In this document: positions 46,630 to 60,007 of the stretch, piece by piece
Layout: each line of letters begins with the position of its first letter
Position numbering within the stretch: position 1 is the first letter of the stretch
Notes under the pieces: model-generated
The model's database searches: none
The model's input: the letters and a program-made list of their open reading frames with translations, nothing else
What the model was told of the DNA's origin: nothing
Position numbers and translations under genes: made by a program
From: Chlorophyllum brunneum
Taxonomy: Eukaryota > Basidiomycota > Agaricomycetes > Agaricales > Agaricaceae
Direction of reading: 5' to 3'
Length of the DNA stretch: 64,000 bases
NCBI GenBank assembly: GCA_963576785.1
Contig: OY756149.1
Coordinates: forward strand, 1,612,001 to 1,676,000

Positions 46630-48112
46630 AGGCAAAGAAGGATGTCCTGTGCACCCCGTTCACTGTTCTGCTTCCCAGACCAATGTCACTTTTTCGACCC
46701 AACAAACGAACTAAAACACACTGTCAGGCGTATTCGGCCATCTGCGGAGGAATCAAGGAATAACAGGTCAAATGATCAGTCCACTCCATACCTCTCGGGC
46801 ATCACATCAAAGGCACAACCAACGACATCAAATAGCATCAAACATAATCCGATTATTCAGTCTACAACTTCGTCAGTGTTTCGATGAACCTCGGAACGTG
46901 TATTTCATTCACAAAGACCGAACCGAAAACTCCCACATCACTCGGTGGGGAAATAGACTTGTCTCTAACGCTTGACATTTCGATGTCCTTCCATCAATAG
47001 AACCGTCCAAAACACATATCATGCTGGGAGGAACAGAAGCATTAAAGCGATGCAGCGGCACCTATCGACCACCTGACCCCTCCACGTCGACTATTCGAAA
47101 GTCCAGGCCCTTTTAATACATGCGTTCAAAGGGCGTTCGAAGGGAGGCGGGGCAATCAGCGATAAAGCGAGGGTGCAACCTCAAGTTGGTGATTACAGAT
47201 TGTAGAACTCGCCAAGCCCGCCCTTGAATCCTTCTCGTGGATTCTCATCGCGTTTAAATGTCATGGTCAGAAGTCAAGTAAGTCTAATGCAAAAAACTTG
47301 AATCCTCAATCAAGCGGTGCTCCGGATTTCAATGAATCCTCAGGACGGGTTCACAAACTCCCTTAAGCAAGAATCCCGTTTCTGTTTGACACGTAAAGCT
47401 CTCGGTGATCATTGTGGCTGTCGGGCCGTGTGGCGGTCATAATACTTGAGCCCTAGGATCATTCCAGCACCGTCCACGAGGTATCCAGAGTCATGAAGAC
47501 AGCCTCGGTTATAATTTGATTTTATTTTCGTTTAAACACTTTCCATGTGGACTTCCCGACGTTTGAAGCTGAGATGGACCCTAGGCGGCTAACTTCTGCG
47601 TCTGGGTGCGTGTATCCTCTCAATATTCGAAAGGGTTGTTTTAATTTAGGCCGTCGACCTCGAGACACTGATCGATCAGCATGTACCTTTCGCGCCATGC
47701 GAGTTTTGGCCCTAGAAGCACTACACAAAGGCCGCGTGACTTACATATGGCAACCCCATGACTCTATGATGTTGCGGAAAAGTCACTCTGGGGAACTATG
47801 ACCGCCTGTCTGTCCCGATACAAATGGAAAATGAAAATCATGCTTCTTTTCGAGCGACACATGTTCTTTAATGAGATACTGACCGCGGGATTTCATAACA
47901 TCGCAACAGCGCGGAAATAAACTCTTCATATATGCAGGGGAATAGAACATTTCGGTCCCTTCCCAATTGACCTAAGATAACGGCACACAACGGTTTCAGA
48001 TCCAGTCGGTCTCATTGATCCTGACGTTTTGTGTCAAATGAATAACTTGTCGCTGGTTCTGAACCACAGCTTCCTGAAGCTATTGCGGGAGAGAAAATCA
48101 TGGCGAACACAC
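46630..48112. other. Gene-poor interval
   Basis: About 1.5 kb with only short ORFs and no recognisable motif or RNA gene. Confidence 0.45.
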
Positions 48113-48475
48113 TTATGATCTCGAGCGTTTATTTATGCGGGCAGAGTGTGGCAAATATGCTTCTATAATATGAGTGGTATACCTGTTCTTCGCAGGACCG
48201 AGATTACCATTGACACAAGACCAAACCGAATTGTGATATCCAGGATCCCTCGTTGCATGACCGTACCGGAAGACCTTCTCAGAAGACATTACGGAGTAGG
48301 TGGGAAAGCTGTGGGAAATCCTGCGTGTAATCCAGTGGTACGTGCGACTCCCAGCCGTCAGATTTTGACGTGTTAATGGAGACTTATAATCTCTTAACGA
48401 CGTCGGTCGGATTCGTAGCCCAGGACCTATGACCAGCCTTCTGGCACCCTTCTCCGTAGTGGCAGAGGAAGCCAT
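48113..48475 (-). CDS. Uncertain 120-codon ORF
   Basis: An ATG-started open frame (MASSATTEKGARRLVIGPG) runs 120 codons just downstream of MRS2 on the same strand, 58 bases away. It is basic and matches no family I recognise. It could be a small hypothetical gene or chance; the short gap to the upstream gene leaves little room for a promoter. Confidence 0.2.
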   Translation of the reverse strand: MASSATTEKGARRLVIGPGLRIRPTSLRDYKSPLTRQNLTAGSRTYHWITRRISHSFPTYSVMSSEKVFRYGHATRDPGYHNSVWSCVNGNLGPAKNRYTTHIIEAYLPHSARINKRSRS

Positions 48476-48533
48476 GGTTTGATTGATTTCTTGCCGGAGT
48501 TTTGACTATTTGAAAGACCGACTCGCCGGATTT

Positions 48534-50462
48534 TCACGAGTCTAGAGAATGATAAAAATCAGGAGAATTCGATTTGGCGGTGAGATGAATGTACTTGTGT
48601 AAAGCTGCCCAAGCCACCAGCAAAGCGACACTAGCGGACATGCCCGTCATCATATAGAAGGCGTACGGATGTTGTTCCAGATGACTGGTCAGCTATAATA
48701 TTCAGAATTGAAAGTTCAGTGCTACGCCAAAAGAGAGTAATGTGCCTCACGTTCATGCCAAATAGGCCAGCCACAAGTGCGCCCGTCCCAAGCCCCATTG
48801 TAGCGATAGAAACCTAGTACCGCATTAAGGCGGAGCTAGTGACAGATACATGGGGATTAGTTCACCTTGAGATCGAGAGCAAGGAGGGCGTTACGATTCG
48901 AGTCAAGAATGAGCTCCGCAATTTCCTGTGTCGATTGGACATTACTCTGGAACGAGAGCTGTTAACTACAGCACGAAGTAGAAGGATATTTCGTGTCACC
49001 TCGATATTTTCAGCTTCGTTGACGATCTCTTCTACCTGCTTTGAGAAAGACTCTAGTAATAATTCGAGCTCCTCGTGATCATGAGGGTCCCGCGCAACGT
49101 TATTCTTTCTATCAGAAAGATACATCGCGTTCAAATCTTCGTCTATTTTATTGTCAACCCCGGAAATAATCGGAGGTTAAATTTACACGAACCTTGAGTA
49201 AGGACTTCTTCCAGGGCTTCTTCGACCTGGTAGCAAATGAACATATGACCACTCATTCATTTTTTTTGACTGACCAGCTGGGCTCTATTCTTAAAGCTGA
49301 CAAGGCGTCGCGAATAATGAAGTAACCGTTTGAACCGATCGTGATCTATGTTGTCTTCAAGTTCCGCCAGAAGTCCCCCAACGAGATTCCGAATGAAGAC
49401 CATTTCGGCTTCTAACGCGCTCATGACGGAAAGTAATACAGATTCAAGAGCACTTGAATAATGTCAGACACCATGACCATGAGAAGATGGCAAACAAGTA
49501 CTCACCGAAATTCGTAAGCCAGTCCTGTACCCTTCATCTTTAGGTTATGCTATATGTTAAGATGAGATACATGACGGTAACCCAGGACAAATCTTGGCAC
49601 CTCTAAGTGATACAAAAATACGGAGTGGAGCCTGGAATCAGCCGAGCCGTAAGTGTCGAACAGGACGACGGCGTCCGCCTTAACCAACGCGCGTATATGT
49701 AGGATGTTGACCTAGAAAATATCTAAGAACATCTGCAGAGAAAGCAGAGTATGAAAGAACCGACCAGAATAGCCTCCTTTCGCACAAGAATGGTCGGAAC
49801 AAGATTAGGAACTCTCGAATCGATCTTCCGGAGGTCACGGGCCTATCAGGGTTAAAATGAGCCCTGTCTGTAGGACGACAACCAAGTTGTTACTCACATT
49901 CAGACCATGCTGCGCAATCAGGTCAGACTTTTTGAAATGGCCCGATATCGTCTTAACATTTCCTCGAGGTACGTCAGTGTTTTCGGTCTACTTGGCTAAT
50001 GGAGGAGGGAACCTTCAGCATCAAGTATGGTGCCTAGAATATATAGAATGAGCACGAATACGAACATTACAACGGGAACGCACAACGCAGCATAAGTTCT
50101 GTGGGTTGGCGGCCCTTCATGACCTTATCCATAATAGTAGCCTTCGTTAAGTCTTCCTGATCGTCGGAAACACTGCTGAACTCTGGAGAACGTGAGCCTG
50201 GCTTGGGTGACCAACTGATGTGCCGTGTGTCCACACGGCCACCGGAGGACGTCGGGGAAGACCCAACAAGAGAATTCCTGCGTAAGAGAAAACAACGCAA
50301 GGGCGAAACCTTGGTGTATCGCGAGAAGCTTGCTTTTCTGACTTGTCCGCGAACCAGTCGGCTGGTGTGGGTTGGAAGTGTCAAGGAAGTGGACGGGTTG
50401 GTGAATATGGTGTGCATGACGGCTACATTGTTCCACGAGAACCCAGTAGACGTTCTAAGCAT
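48534..50462 (-). CDS. MRS2: MRS2/LPE10-type mitochondrial magnesium channel
   Basis: The CorA-MRS2 family imports magnesium across the inner mitochondrial membrane. ATG at 50460-50462 begins MLRTSTGFSWNNVAVMHT; the N-terminal 60 residues are rich in Ser, Thr, Arg and fit a targeting presequence. Hallmarks in order: ARDLRKIDSRVPNLVPTILV, ILHIRALVKADAVVLFDTYG, a coiled segment ALESVLLSVMSALEAEMVF, DEDLNAMYLSDRK, DHEELELLLESFSKQVEEIV, STQEIAELILDSNRNALLAL, then the first pore helix VSIATMGLGTGALVAGLF with the signature GMN near 48752-48760 and a second helix AFYMMTGMSASVALLVAWAA. About ten introns of 47-60 bases separate the exons. TGA is at 48534-48536. Confidence 0.92.
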
Positions 50463-53400
50463 GCACCCCAAACCTGAGCAGAGGACAGCCAGCCTCGAGT
50501 ATTAGCGTTGAAAACAGAACTCTGAATTTGCGCCGGCAGAAGGGCCGCAGCCACTCCCGTGACCATGTCACGTTGTGGTGTTACGTCACGCTTCGAACTG
50601 ACCCTGTGCCAACCGAAGCAGGACTGAATCGCATCTCTGATTCCCCGCATTGCATATCAGGTAACAATGACCCGTCAGAGGTCACGGACATCCAAATCTA
50701 GGACAATATCTCCTTCCTTTGACCCAAAATACTGACTCATATGCACTCCATGTCATACTGCCTCTCGACCTTCGGCTTAACTGTGCTAAATATGCCATCA
50801 ACGCAGTCACTATGGGGTTCTTGGTGCCAAGGTTTAACGTTTATCTCACAATGAAATTGCCGTTCAGGCCTGCAAGAGCTTTCTGGGATCATTCAAGCGC
50901 TTCGTACAAAGGAGGAAACGTTGCCTCAACGTGCTGGGTTCAGTCCTGAGCTGATCGGGCTTACCCGCGTTCGGGAAAGATGCAGGAAATGATCAGGCCT
51001 GCTGATTCCCTTTTTCCAGGCTGGCATTATTACATATCCTACGATCGTCCACTCCTACTCTTCCTTCTGCTGTGACGACTTCCTTTTATCATAACATGCC
51101 CTAGAACTAATGATCTCCCACCTCCCACTCCCCTCTCCCATCCACAAATGCATGAGACTAGGAGACTCCTTGACACTGCTCTCGCACTCTCACAAATACT
51201 CCACGGCAGCAGTATACCCCATGCGTTTTATGGAAATGTGCTTTCAGCCACTCTGGCTAATAGCATGCACAGCGATGTTAGTGCGCTCCCTGTGACGACC
51301 ATATCCGTCTGAACGCTATTTGTTTCCACAGGAAATCTACTGCATTGTTGAAGGTGGTCAAAATAATCCACACCCTTTCAGACGTGTCAGAGACGCTGTC
51401 TCGGGACAGGAAGACTGGACGAGTACTCACTCGCCTTGGACAAACAGGTACTTTACTCCAGTTGCCCGTTCCTATTTCTGTGTGGCAACTTTTTCCCTGG
51501 AAGGCTTCATGTCACCTACAGAGCTTTCATCCCGCCAATAGAGGTGAGCACTCCTGTGTGGTGGTGATATAGCTCGATCTGATTAGTTCCAGATTGAAAT
51601 TCTACCAGCTGGCGAAACAGGCCCGCGACATCTTGACGACTCCAACGTCATGAAAATCCAAGGCGTCCCCTTCTTAAACGTCTCGGAATTCCTTCGGGCG
51701 AAACTAAAAACATGGATGATGTGTGTATATCGCCTCAGCTTCTGGGACTTCTCACGTTGACCCCAGTGAATAGCCGAGGGACGGAAGGGGATGCCCACGA
51801 CATTGCTTATGTCCTTTCCCGCTTCTGGAATCGTGTCGACATCAACCGAATACCTGAGCAGGACATGAACCATTTTGTTTCCCGCAATGGTACAGCAGGA
51901 CCTGCATGGAGCGCGATCAGGAGGAAGTACGGCATGTAGTCCCAAGAAGCTACGCAAGACCTCATCTTGACAATAGTGGGCGTGAGTCAAGGTCAGGTGA
52001 TAACTCGCCCCATTGACGATTGCTTGGACAATTTGTTGTAATGTTATAACTTGTACCAATGTGATGCAGATTCATGCTCTAGGACCAGCACCCCTGAGGG
52101 CGGCCATTGACTACGTGTTCCGGGATGGAGTGCGGACCACACTTTGTTGCGCGTCGGGTGGAAACGGTTGTGTTTATTGAACGAGGGAGGAGCTTGATCC
52201 TGTTCCTCATCAGCTTGATCATTCCACTAGACGGAAGAGACTCATACGTCCGCTGGAACTCGGTCCCGCGGCGCGTACGTGGTGCAACACAGGATAGATC
52301 CGCCGGCTGGGAGAACATCGTCTGAAGGCCGTGACCAGAATATAGGCATTCTTCCAAGGACGATTGGCGCTGGTACGATACCACCCTACTCATGTGCTCA
52401 TTGTACAAGCTTTATTGGGTGCTGCGCAAGAACAGCAGACCATAGGCCCCAGGCCCCCAGCCTCCGTGCTTCCGAATCATTTCATCAGCGGTACTACCTC
52501 CCTATCGGGGAAGGAGGTCAGATGCCAGAGAACGTCACCACGAACGGACAGGGTGCTTGCACCTGTCGTCCGGTGCGTCATGACCTTCTGGTCGTGTACT
52601 TCATGGAGTTAATGGCCAGATCCCATGCCCGCCCGACAAACCTGGTCTCGTAGACAGTGATCATCGATATCTCGAGGGTTCCACAAGTCTTCCTTGTCTA
52701 GTGAGTGATAACATTCACTGTTCCGCATGGGTAGTGGCACGGAATCTCTATTATCGAACAACCGGAAGCCTTGTTTGCGCATCGGCCGGGCGGAAGTCAT
52801 CTCTTTACAGAGCTGTGAATCTGGGAAGTTGTGTCTAGCCGCCGAAGAATCGAATCACGGCAGGATATCATATATTCAGAAATACAATCCTCTCAGCTAC
52901 ATTTGGTACGGCACCCCAGTTTCCCCACTGTTCCCTCGTGACTACAATCCGGAGTCTTGGGTTCTTTGGCCTTGAATGTGGTTGCAAACCCTTTTGCGGA
53001 TTGGTTACTCGCTTCCTGACGTGGTTGCCTTCCATGAAACTCGGTACTGCGATATATTAACTTCTACACGAGGTTTTGTCGAGCTAAGCTTAGCTTCCAG
53101 CCACAGTAGCACGTTCGAGTGAACGGGAGCAACATCGATCACTGAGGCGTGGAAGGCTCCAAGTTCTGATACTGTTGTGTCTCACGTGTGATGGAGACAA
53201 CCCACTCACCCAAGTGTATTACTCATTTCTCACTGCCAAAGCCAAATACAATCCATTCGGAACAACCAACCGACCCTTGGCCATCCCCTACTACCGAAGC
53301 CATAATGAATGGACTTAGCTCTCTTAACGGGTCCGTTAAGTAGATCCTATATGGAGCTGCCTTACGGGATGCTCCAGAGGTTTTATACTTGGTGGGCTAC

Positions 53401-55936
53401 GGTCGTGGACGGATTTTGGGGACCAGCCCGGACAACAATAGAACGGCGGACTGGTTGGGGACATTTCCCTGAAGTTCAATTTTATACAAGCATTCACCCA
53501 TATTTCTTCCACACTAAGGGAGACCAAGACCCTGGCTTGGTCGTCGTCGGACCATATGCCCTGGCGGGAAGGGAATAATGATGAGTCGCCTAGGTCACTT
53601 AAGTTCCGAGTCCCAGAAATATGGGCTATTCAGGCTATATTTAATTGCGGAATAAGATGTTTCTACCGGTGCTGCATCTGCGCACCCCGAAACATAAAAA
53701 CCTAGGACAAAACTGCGTTGAGGGGATGATACCCACTGTCCCTCAAAGGAGTAGGTGCGAGCCAATGTTCGGGATTCGCCGAGAATTGTTTGGCATAAAC
53801 CCACAGATCAAATATCATTCTGTCCCTGCAAAGCACCCTCGCCGACTGCAATCCGTTTCCGACTCCGCCCCCATCTCCGCCATAGGTATTCCAGCCTTGT
53901 ATACGCCCTCGGTACAGATATGTACTCTATCGTGCAGCGTACATAACGTGGTCCGAGGCGTTAAAAATAATGCAGCCCGATAAAAATAAATTTTGCCCCA
54001 ACGGTTCTCTCGTGACAAATGCAAATACCACAGTCTGGTGTTCGGTGACGGCAAGATTGTCTCTCCGACGAACAATAACAACACACTACTACCGCGCCTT
54101 TAAATGGACAATTAACCCGCTTCCCAAAAGATTAATACTAATCCATGGCTGGTTGCTGCGTCACAGGGTTACTGTATAACATGTATTTAGGGTCACTCGG
54201 TGATACGGACAGAAGGTCCAGTAGCACTCGCAAATCTCCGTAACATCATCAGATCACCATTGATTGATGCCAAACCAAGAACGAGGACCGTCCAGACCAT
54301 TTGGGACCTGTGGCAGGTCTACCGTTCGCGGGAGGACTTACTATAACGGAAGACTCTGTGCCCCACATATATGGCTGTCAAGGTTTTCCGTGTTGAAAGC
54401 ACCCTCTCCCACTAGGCCCTGCAGGTCAACACTGTTATCAAATCATCATTTAAGCTTTATCTCACCAATCGCATGGCGCCATTGAAGACCTCTATCGCCG
54501 GCAAGCCCCTGTTTTTTGGGGGGGAGAATAAACGACGAGGTACCTGCGCTATTCAGAACGCGAAATCACTATTGTGGGCTTTAATAACGTGCTTCGCGAC
54601 TTGATTTCAGGCAATGTCAGGACGACGTCGCTGCCCTACCAATTTGGTATCTTCGGTGGACTATTTATTTCCTTCGTTCACCGAGAGTGCCCTCCCCACC
54701 AGCACCGCGTGCAATCAGATAGCGAGGAAGTAAGAAGGACTCCACAAGACATGCTGGCTCATGCTGTTCGGCGTCTTTTGTCCAGCCTTAGTACCCGTCT
54801 GCGAGACGGGTGCCAGACTACCTCATATCTTGTCTCTTCATTCGCTGAAGCTTGACATTGTTCATCTCAGAGATAAGATGCATATCCCGTGGCTCAAATC
54901 ATCCTGCGTTCATTTTTGTCTTCGCTCCAACGATAAGACAAGAAGCCTATTCACAGTCCAATCACACCCTCAAAACCATGCGCAACGGGCATGGCCACGA
55001 TAGGGAACCTCCTCTATCTGAATGTCGTGTGAGGTACATTGCATTAATATATTCACCAAGGTGCAGATTCCTCACTATTCTTAGCATTCCACGCCCGGCT
55101 ACCGAACACTTCCATGAGGGCCTTTTGCCATAGTTTATCCTTTCATCGCGGATTTTCAGCCGGGTCCTGCGATGACCTACATGTGCGCTTCCATGAAAGA
55201 ACCTATATTCATCAGTGACACTAAATAATAATTTTTTCTTGCATCCCACACCAACGACTCGGGGATACCCTCCTTTCGAAGCTCATTGCGAATTCGTCTT
55301 CCGTGCCGATATCGCGGACTTCAACAGTGAGTTTTTGGTGCAAGCTGAGCCGAGGAAAGTTATTTGGATGGTTGGGAAAAGGCTCTGCCATTCGAAAGAC
55401 AGGTGGTGAATGACGTCCGATGGTCACTTGATGGCCACCAGAAGCTTTGTCAGGCTGGTCTAGTTCACAGAATGGTATGGTGGGCAAAGAGTGGTAAGTC
55501 TAATTAGATCTCATAGGACGCTGCATTGCGAAAATGCGGGCCCTGTCAACGATTGATTGAACAGTGGCGGATCTATTGGGACCCTTCTCAAACTAAGCAT
55601 ACGATTCAACTACCAACGGGTCCTCAGCTTCGTCTCAACCCCAGCCCCACCTGCTTCGCCCATCTCAAAAATCGGATAATCGATGACGTCGTGAATCTGA
55701 AGTCAGGTTATCTGTCATTTATAGTAGTACAAAGCCACCATTGCAAGAGTCTTAAACAAGGGACGAGGCAAAACACATTAAGGGTAATGATACCGAAGTC
55801 AAACCACCAGTAGAGGGAAGGAAAAAAACAAGAGAAAGGCGCAAGAATGGACGAGGCGAAGGAGGAGGCAGAGATATGAACCAAGGGGAGGGTACCGCCA
55901 CGAGATTGCAAAGGCGTTGAGTGGTTTGACCAGCCC
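50463..55936. other. Long gene-poor region with possible relics
   Basis: About 5.5 kb has no gene I can support. Short ORFs occur on all frames. The only suggestive assembly is at about 51110-51660 on the plus strand (listed separately). Elsewhere, for example 52700-54000 and 54470-55500, ORFs end quickly and no family motif, RNA gene, terminal repeat or transposase signature is visible. It could be decayed gene or transposon sequence. Confidence 0.45.
51110..51651 (+). pseudogene. Possible fragment of a BTB-like protein gene
   Basis: Exons joined over introns at about 51269-51329 and 51543-51584 give a continuous reading: SLTLLSHSHKYSTAAVYP, then KVVKIIHTLSDVSETLSRD, LLQLPVPISVWQLFPWKA, and SRLKFYQLAKQARDILTT before TGA. 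The phrase HSHKYSTAAV resembles the segment after BTB domains in Agaricomycete BTB proteins. No BTB core could be found upstream, so this is at best a fragment. Low confidence. Confidence 0.2.
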
Positions 55937-58502
55937 TCAGCGTGATGCATGGGACCCGTTTGCAGGTCCACCAGTGCTTGTGCCACTAGAAGCAGCACCG
56001 ACGGTTGACCCTGCGAGTCGATCAGCAATACCATCCACTGGATCTTCTTCCGTAATCTTTTCCTGTCCCTCCAAGACACCATGAATAAGTGAAATAGTAC
56101 TCTCCAAACTCCTCCTCCTCGTACTCGGGCTGGTCATAGTGGTTCCCAGACTTGCTGTTCTCGCATGTCCTTTCCTGAATCCACCTACGGTCGGACTCAC
56201 GGGGGAATATGGCGATGGTGGAGATCTCGGGGGTGGAACGCTAGTATTGATGGAAGAGAGCGCGGGGCTGGGCAGGACCTTCTCGAGGCTTGCGTTAACA
56301 CCGTTTACATTGATACCGGATTGATCTTCTGCATTCTCTTTGGGTGTTGATGGCTGTGAATCGGCATCGAAGAGCTCAGGAGGTAGGCGCTCGTTTTCAA
56401 TATCGGATTTACGGCTAGTCGCGGCATGAATAATCAATATTTTCTGGGAGAGTAATCGGACTTACGCATCATCGAAGCCTTGGATTGCTTCCTTGATTCC
56501 CTCTGTTCCAGAGGCCAAAGTTCCGTACGGCAGCTTGGCTGAGCCAGAGATACTTTTAAGCTCGGAAACCTTCTCAGATTCCTCTCTGCAAGCGATGTTA
56601 AAGGAACTGATCGTAGTAGATCTGGACGTGTGGCAACTCACCGAAGAAGAGCAAAGACTCTTGCCACCCGACCAACTGCCATGATCTTATTCTTGATGAC
56701 CTTTCTTCGTTCTGCAGATTCTTCTGCATTAGCATGGGGTGACACCAATGAGAGCTCGTCATCGCTCTCTTCGAGTTCTTCCTTGGTGCAAGTATTGAGG
56801 ACAGCAACCAGCATATCGGTGACTGCGTTATTATCGCCTTCAATGCGGAACCGAATAGGCGAGAAGAAATCATGAACGTACTCTTTTCGCCAACAAAAGG
56901 CAGTGACCATGTGAAGACGTCCATGAAGTTGGGTAGCCAATATGGATGAGGCGTGCAATTAAACTGCCGGATGTTCATAACATTACTTTCATACTTCAGC
57001 ACGGCGGCCTTGTTATTGTAGACATCGAGGTAGTTGGGGGCAGAGAAAATCGTCATCACGGAAGGGAAACCAGTTGTTTTTGTCTTGCGGTACATACGAT
57101 ATCTGCAAGCCAACGGTGAGGAAAAGTAAGAGCGTAAAGTTGTCATCAACGTACCCAGCATCCTGAGCCTCGTGTGCTCGTATGATGGACAAGAGGTTAT
57201 TCCGCTCAAGGAACTGGCAAGCTGCCTGATATCTGAGGTCAAGTAGTGAGAATACGTTGTTAGAGGTAAGTGAAACGTCTTACGTGAAGAAGAATGAGCA
57301 ACCTCGGACATGGTTATGCACAAAGTTTTCAGAGGATTTCTCAGACCCGAACTCTTCTATGGGGTCAGCCCACAGAATATCACACATAATGCCATGAGTG
57401 GGAGGTTCTCGGAAGCGATCAATCTACGCGAGATTAGAAGGTAGTTGTTGGGCGGGGGGGGCAGACTCACGGCACGGATATCGTCCAAGGTGTTCAATTC
57501 TGGCGATAGACCACCGTGTATGCACAAAAACTGCTTGTTCATGATGGCTGCCAGTGGAAGAGCACAGAATGATTCCATGCAAGCTTCGTACACTGTCTCA
57601 GAGTACTTATGTTTACCTGTAGAGCGTTAGGCTTGTGTATGTGCGGCGATCTATCTGCCTGCTCACATTCGAGTTTGAAGGTAAAGTAGTCTGTCAGGTG
57701 CCGGCATTCGTGGTTTCCGCGCAGAAGAAATAGCGTATCGGGATACCATATTTTGAGAGACCAGAGGTAGAGGACACACTGGTATGTGGTGTGTCGTAAG
57801 ATGGTTGTACGTTGATTGGAGTGATGCAGTCCGATGGATACACACCTCTATGCTGAAGTAGCCTCGGTCGACATAATCGCCCAAGAAGAGATAACGGGTG
57901 TCGGCAGGGCTGCCACCGACCTCGAACAGTTTCATCAAATCATACTAACAGGGTAGAAAGCTCAGGTTTGGCGTGATAAGGTAGGAAGAGAGGCGACTTG
58001 CATATTGACCGTGAATATCGCCGCATACTATTAGGTGCATTACAAACAGACATCCTCAGTCCTGTCTGTCCGCAGAGTAAGTCTTAGGAACGCACCAGTG
58101 ATGGGTGCATCGACCTGGAGCACATTGGGCTCCTTTCGCAACAACTCTGTTCCCCGCTCCAAAATCCACAACGCTTGCTCCTCAGTCAGCCGACCTTCTC
58201 GATAGAAGTGGTTCTTCAAAAATGCGACATCTGGCTTCGTGCGATCTTGCCCGCGATTAGCGAAAAACTGTTCCGCTGTAGGCTTGAACATAGCCGGCGC
58301 CTGAACCTGTAACCGGTGCTCAAGCGTTATCATCGAAGAATAGGCAATTGATTCAAGCAAAACGCACGTCTTTGACGACCCGCTCTTGTGTACTGACGAC
58401 ATTACCGTCTTCAAGAGTGTGCTGGGTCCAGTCGCCCTCCGGGTGTGAGTTTTTGCTGTCTTGGATTTGTTCGATAGCCCGCTCGAGATGTGTGGTCATC
58501 AT
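55937..58502 (-). CDS. CNA1: Calcineurin catalytic subunit A (PP2B phosphatase)
   Basis: Calcineurin is the calcium/calmodulin-activated Ser/Thr phosphatase that controls stress response and morphogenesis. ATG at 58502 begins [18 protein letters not shown]. Metal-binding motifs are all present: CGDIHGQ (about 58010), [31 protein letters not shown], and [16 protein letters not shown]. Further conserved segments are [27 protein letters not shown] and [20 protein letters not shown]. The calmodulin-binding helix reads [20 protein letters not shown], followed by [20 protein letters not shown]. The disordered C-terminus after [16 protein letters not shown] holds Ser/Pro-rich sequence and ends ANGSHASR. 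About nine short introns interrupt it. Length is about 640 residues, normal for fungi. A clear ITSFEEAKGLD-type autoinhibitory segment was not seen. Confidence 0.93.
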
Positions 58503-58679
58503 TGCGGTTAGAGAGAGGCTTTAGCGACGATGATCTCAGTGTTTAGACCGAGAGGACGGTGGAAGTAGAAGAGAAGGGAGAGACTCTGAATGTTAGTGTG
58601 AGTGGAGAACGTGACAGGTGATCAGATGCTCCTGACACAAATATGCCAATATATATATTACGGATACTACCAGACTATT

Positions 58680-59811
58680 TTACTGCCCAAAGTACGCAAA
58701 CAGCACATGCTTCGCGACATTGAATCCTAGCAGCGACAAAATGTATGCAGTAAACAGCGGGAGGAGCGGCGACAGCAGCAGCTCGGATCGTACAAGGAAA
58801 GGTAATGCTGTATTCCGTCAGTGGGACATCACCCTTATTAGGTGCCCAATCCACTCACCACTGAGCCCAAGATAGATTCCATATGTATATTGGGCAAAAC
58901 TATGGGTCCCCGATCAGCGTCTGTGCAACAGCAGAGGTGGATAGGTACGTACGCTGCGAGATACAAGGTATTGCCTAGCCAAAGGCACACCCAGTTGTCT
59001 TTCAGGACGATGGGGAGCAGGAACAATTGCGCGAGATAAAGTGTGAGGTATAAAGGAAAGAATGCGTTAGTGTGCACATCAAATACATAAGCCCACTCCA
59101 CGAAAGAGTCGGCTGGCGTGGAATGTGACGGTGGCGATAACAATAGTCGGTTGGAGATAAACCTGTTTGGAATATAAATATCAAGTTACGTGTTTACACG
59201 AGACAACATACCACAGTGCAGTTGCGATAATGATCCCCGACAAGAGGAAATCCCGGAATATCATGAATAAAATGAGGTTAAGCGCACCCCACAATCCGAG
59301 CTTGTATACCGTCGCCCATGCGACGGCAGCAACTTGAGTGCACTGTCAGGTGTGGTCTGAAATTGGGGTCGGAATAACAACTGACCCGTGAGGCATGCAG
59401 CGATAAGGACGAGGATAGCAGGGTCATCTCGTGCCCAGGTATTCTTCGTCTCTACGAGACAGGATGTTTAAGGAATCCAGACACGCAAAACTCTGTGAAA
59501 CACCCACGTTTGTGGAAGTAAACGTTGCGGTACCTGTGTCCCGGTCCACTTTAGCCACGTCCTAGGTATTCTTATGTCAGGCACTCACACTCGCCGCGGT
59601 GCCAAGCACAGATACGTGAGCTGCCATGCAGCCAATTCAAAATCCTAGACATAGTATGAGTATCTGGATGTCCAGCGCGGGAGGCAGAACATGCCATTTG
59701 CTGAAACCGGTGTAGCCGTTTGAATATTATAGGTACGCGAAACCCCCCCGTTGTGCGGCCTGAAATACCGCCATCCTCAGGCGAGTAGGAGGAATTTGTT
59801 GGCAGACTCAT
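58680..59811 (-). CDS. UNC-50 / GMH1 family Golgi membrane protein
   Basis: UNC-50/Gmh1 proteins are five-helix membrane proteins of the Golgi linked to Arf-GEF function. ATG at 59809-59811 begins MSLPTNSSYSPEDG. Exons join to FKRLHRFQQM, DFELAAWQLTYLCLAPRRVY, HKQTKNTWARDDPAILVLIA, LILFMIFRDFLLSGIII, the signature VEWAYVFDVHTNAFFPLYLT, WLGNTLYLAAFAQYTYGIYL, and LPFLVRSELLLSPLLPLFTA, ending FAYFGQ with TAA at 58680. The family match needs an intron after QQM that starts with GC (ATG then gcatgt), ending at tctag about 50 bases on. The start is only 196 bases from the divergent WW-domain gene. Confidence 0.88.
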
Positions 59812-60007
59812 CGCATCTGGCGTCCTGATCCGTCGGAATAGAGCCAGCGTAAAAACCCGAAAAGACAGAAGACTTGTGTTTTTGTGGTGATGACATCTCC
59901 AGAGTGACACGCGGGGTCGGAGTCTCAACATTGTGGCGGAGCCTCAACTGCCGTAACAGCATTGAGGCCCAAGGCGGAATTCTCCCCGTCCACACATCTA
60001 CTGCAGA
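59812..60007. promoter_or_regulatory. Short bidirectional promoter
   Basis: Only 196 bases separate the start codons of the divergent UNC-50 and WW-domain genes, so both promoters and 5' UTRs must share this stretch. No specific binding site could be assigned. Confidence 0.5.
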
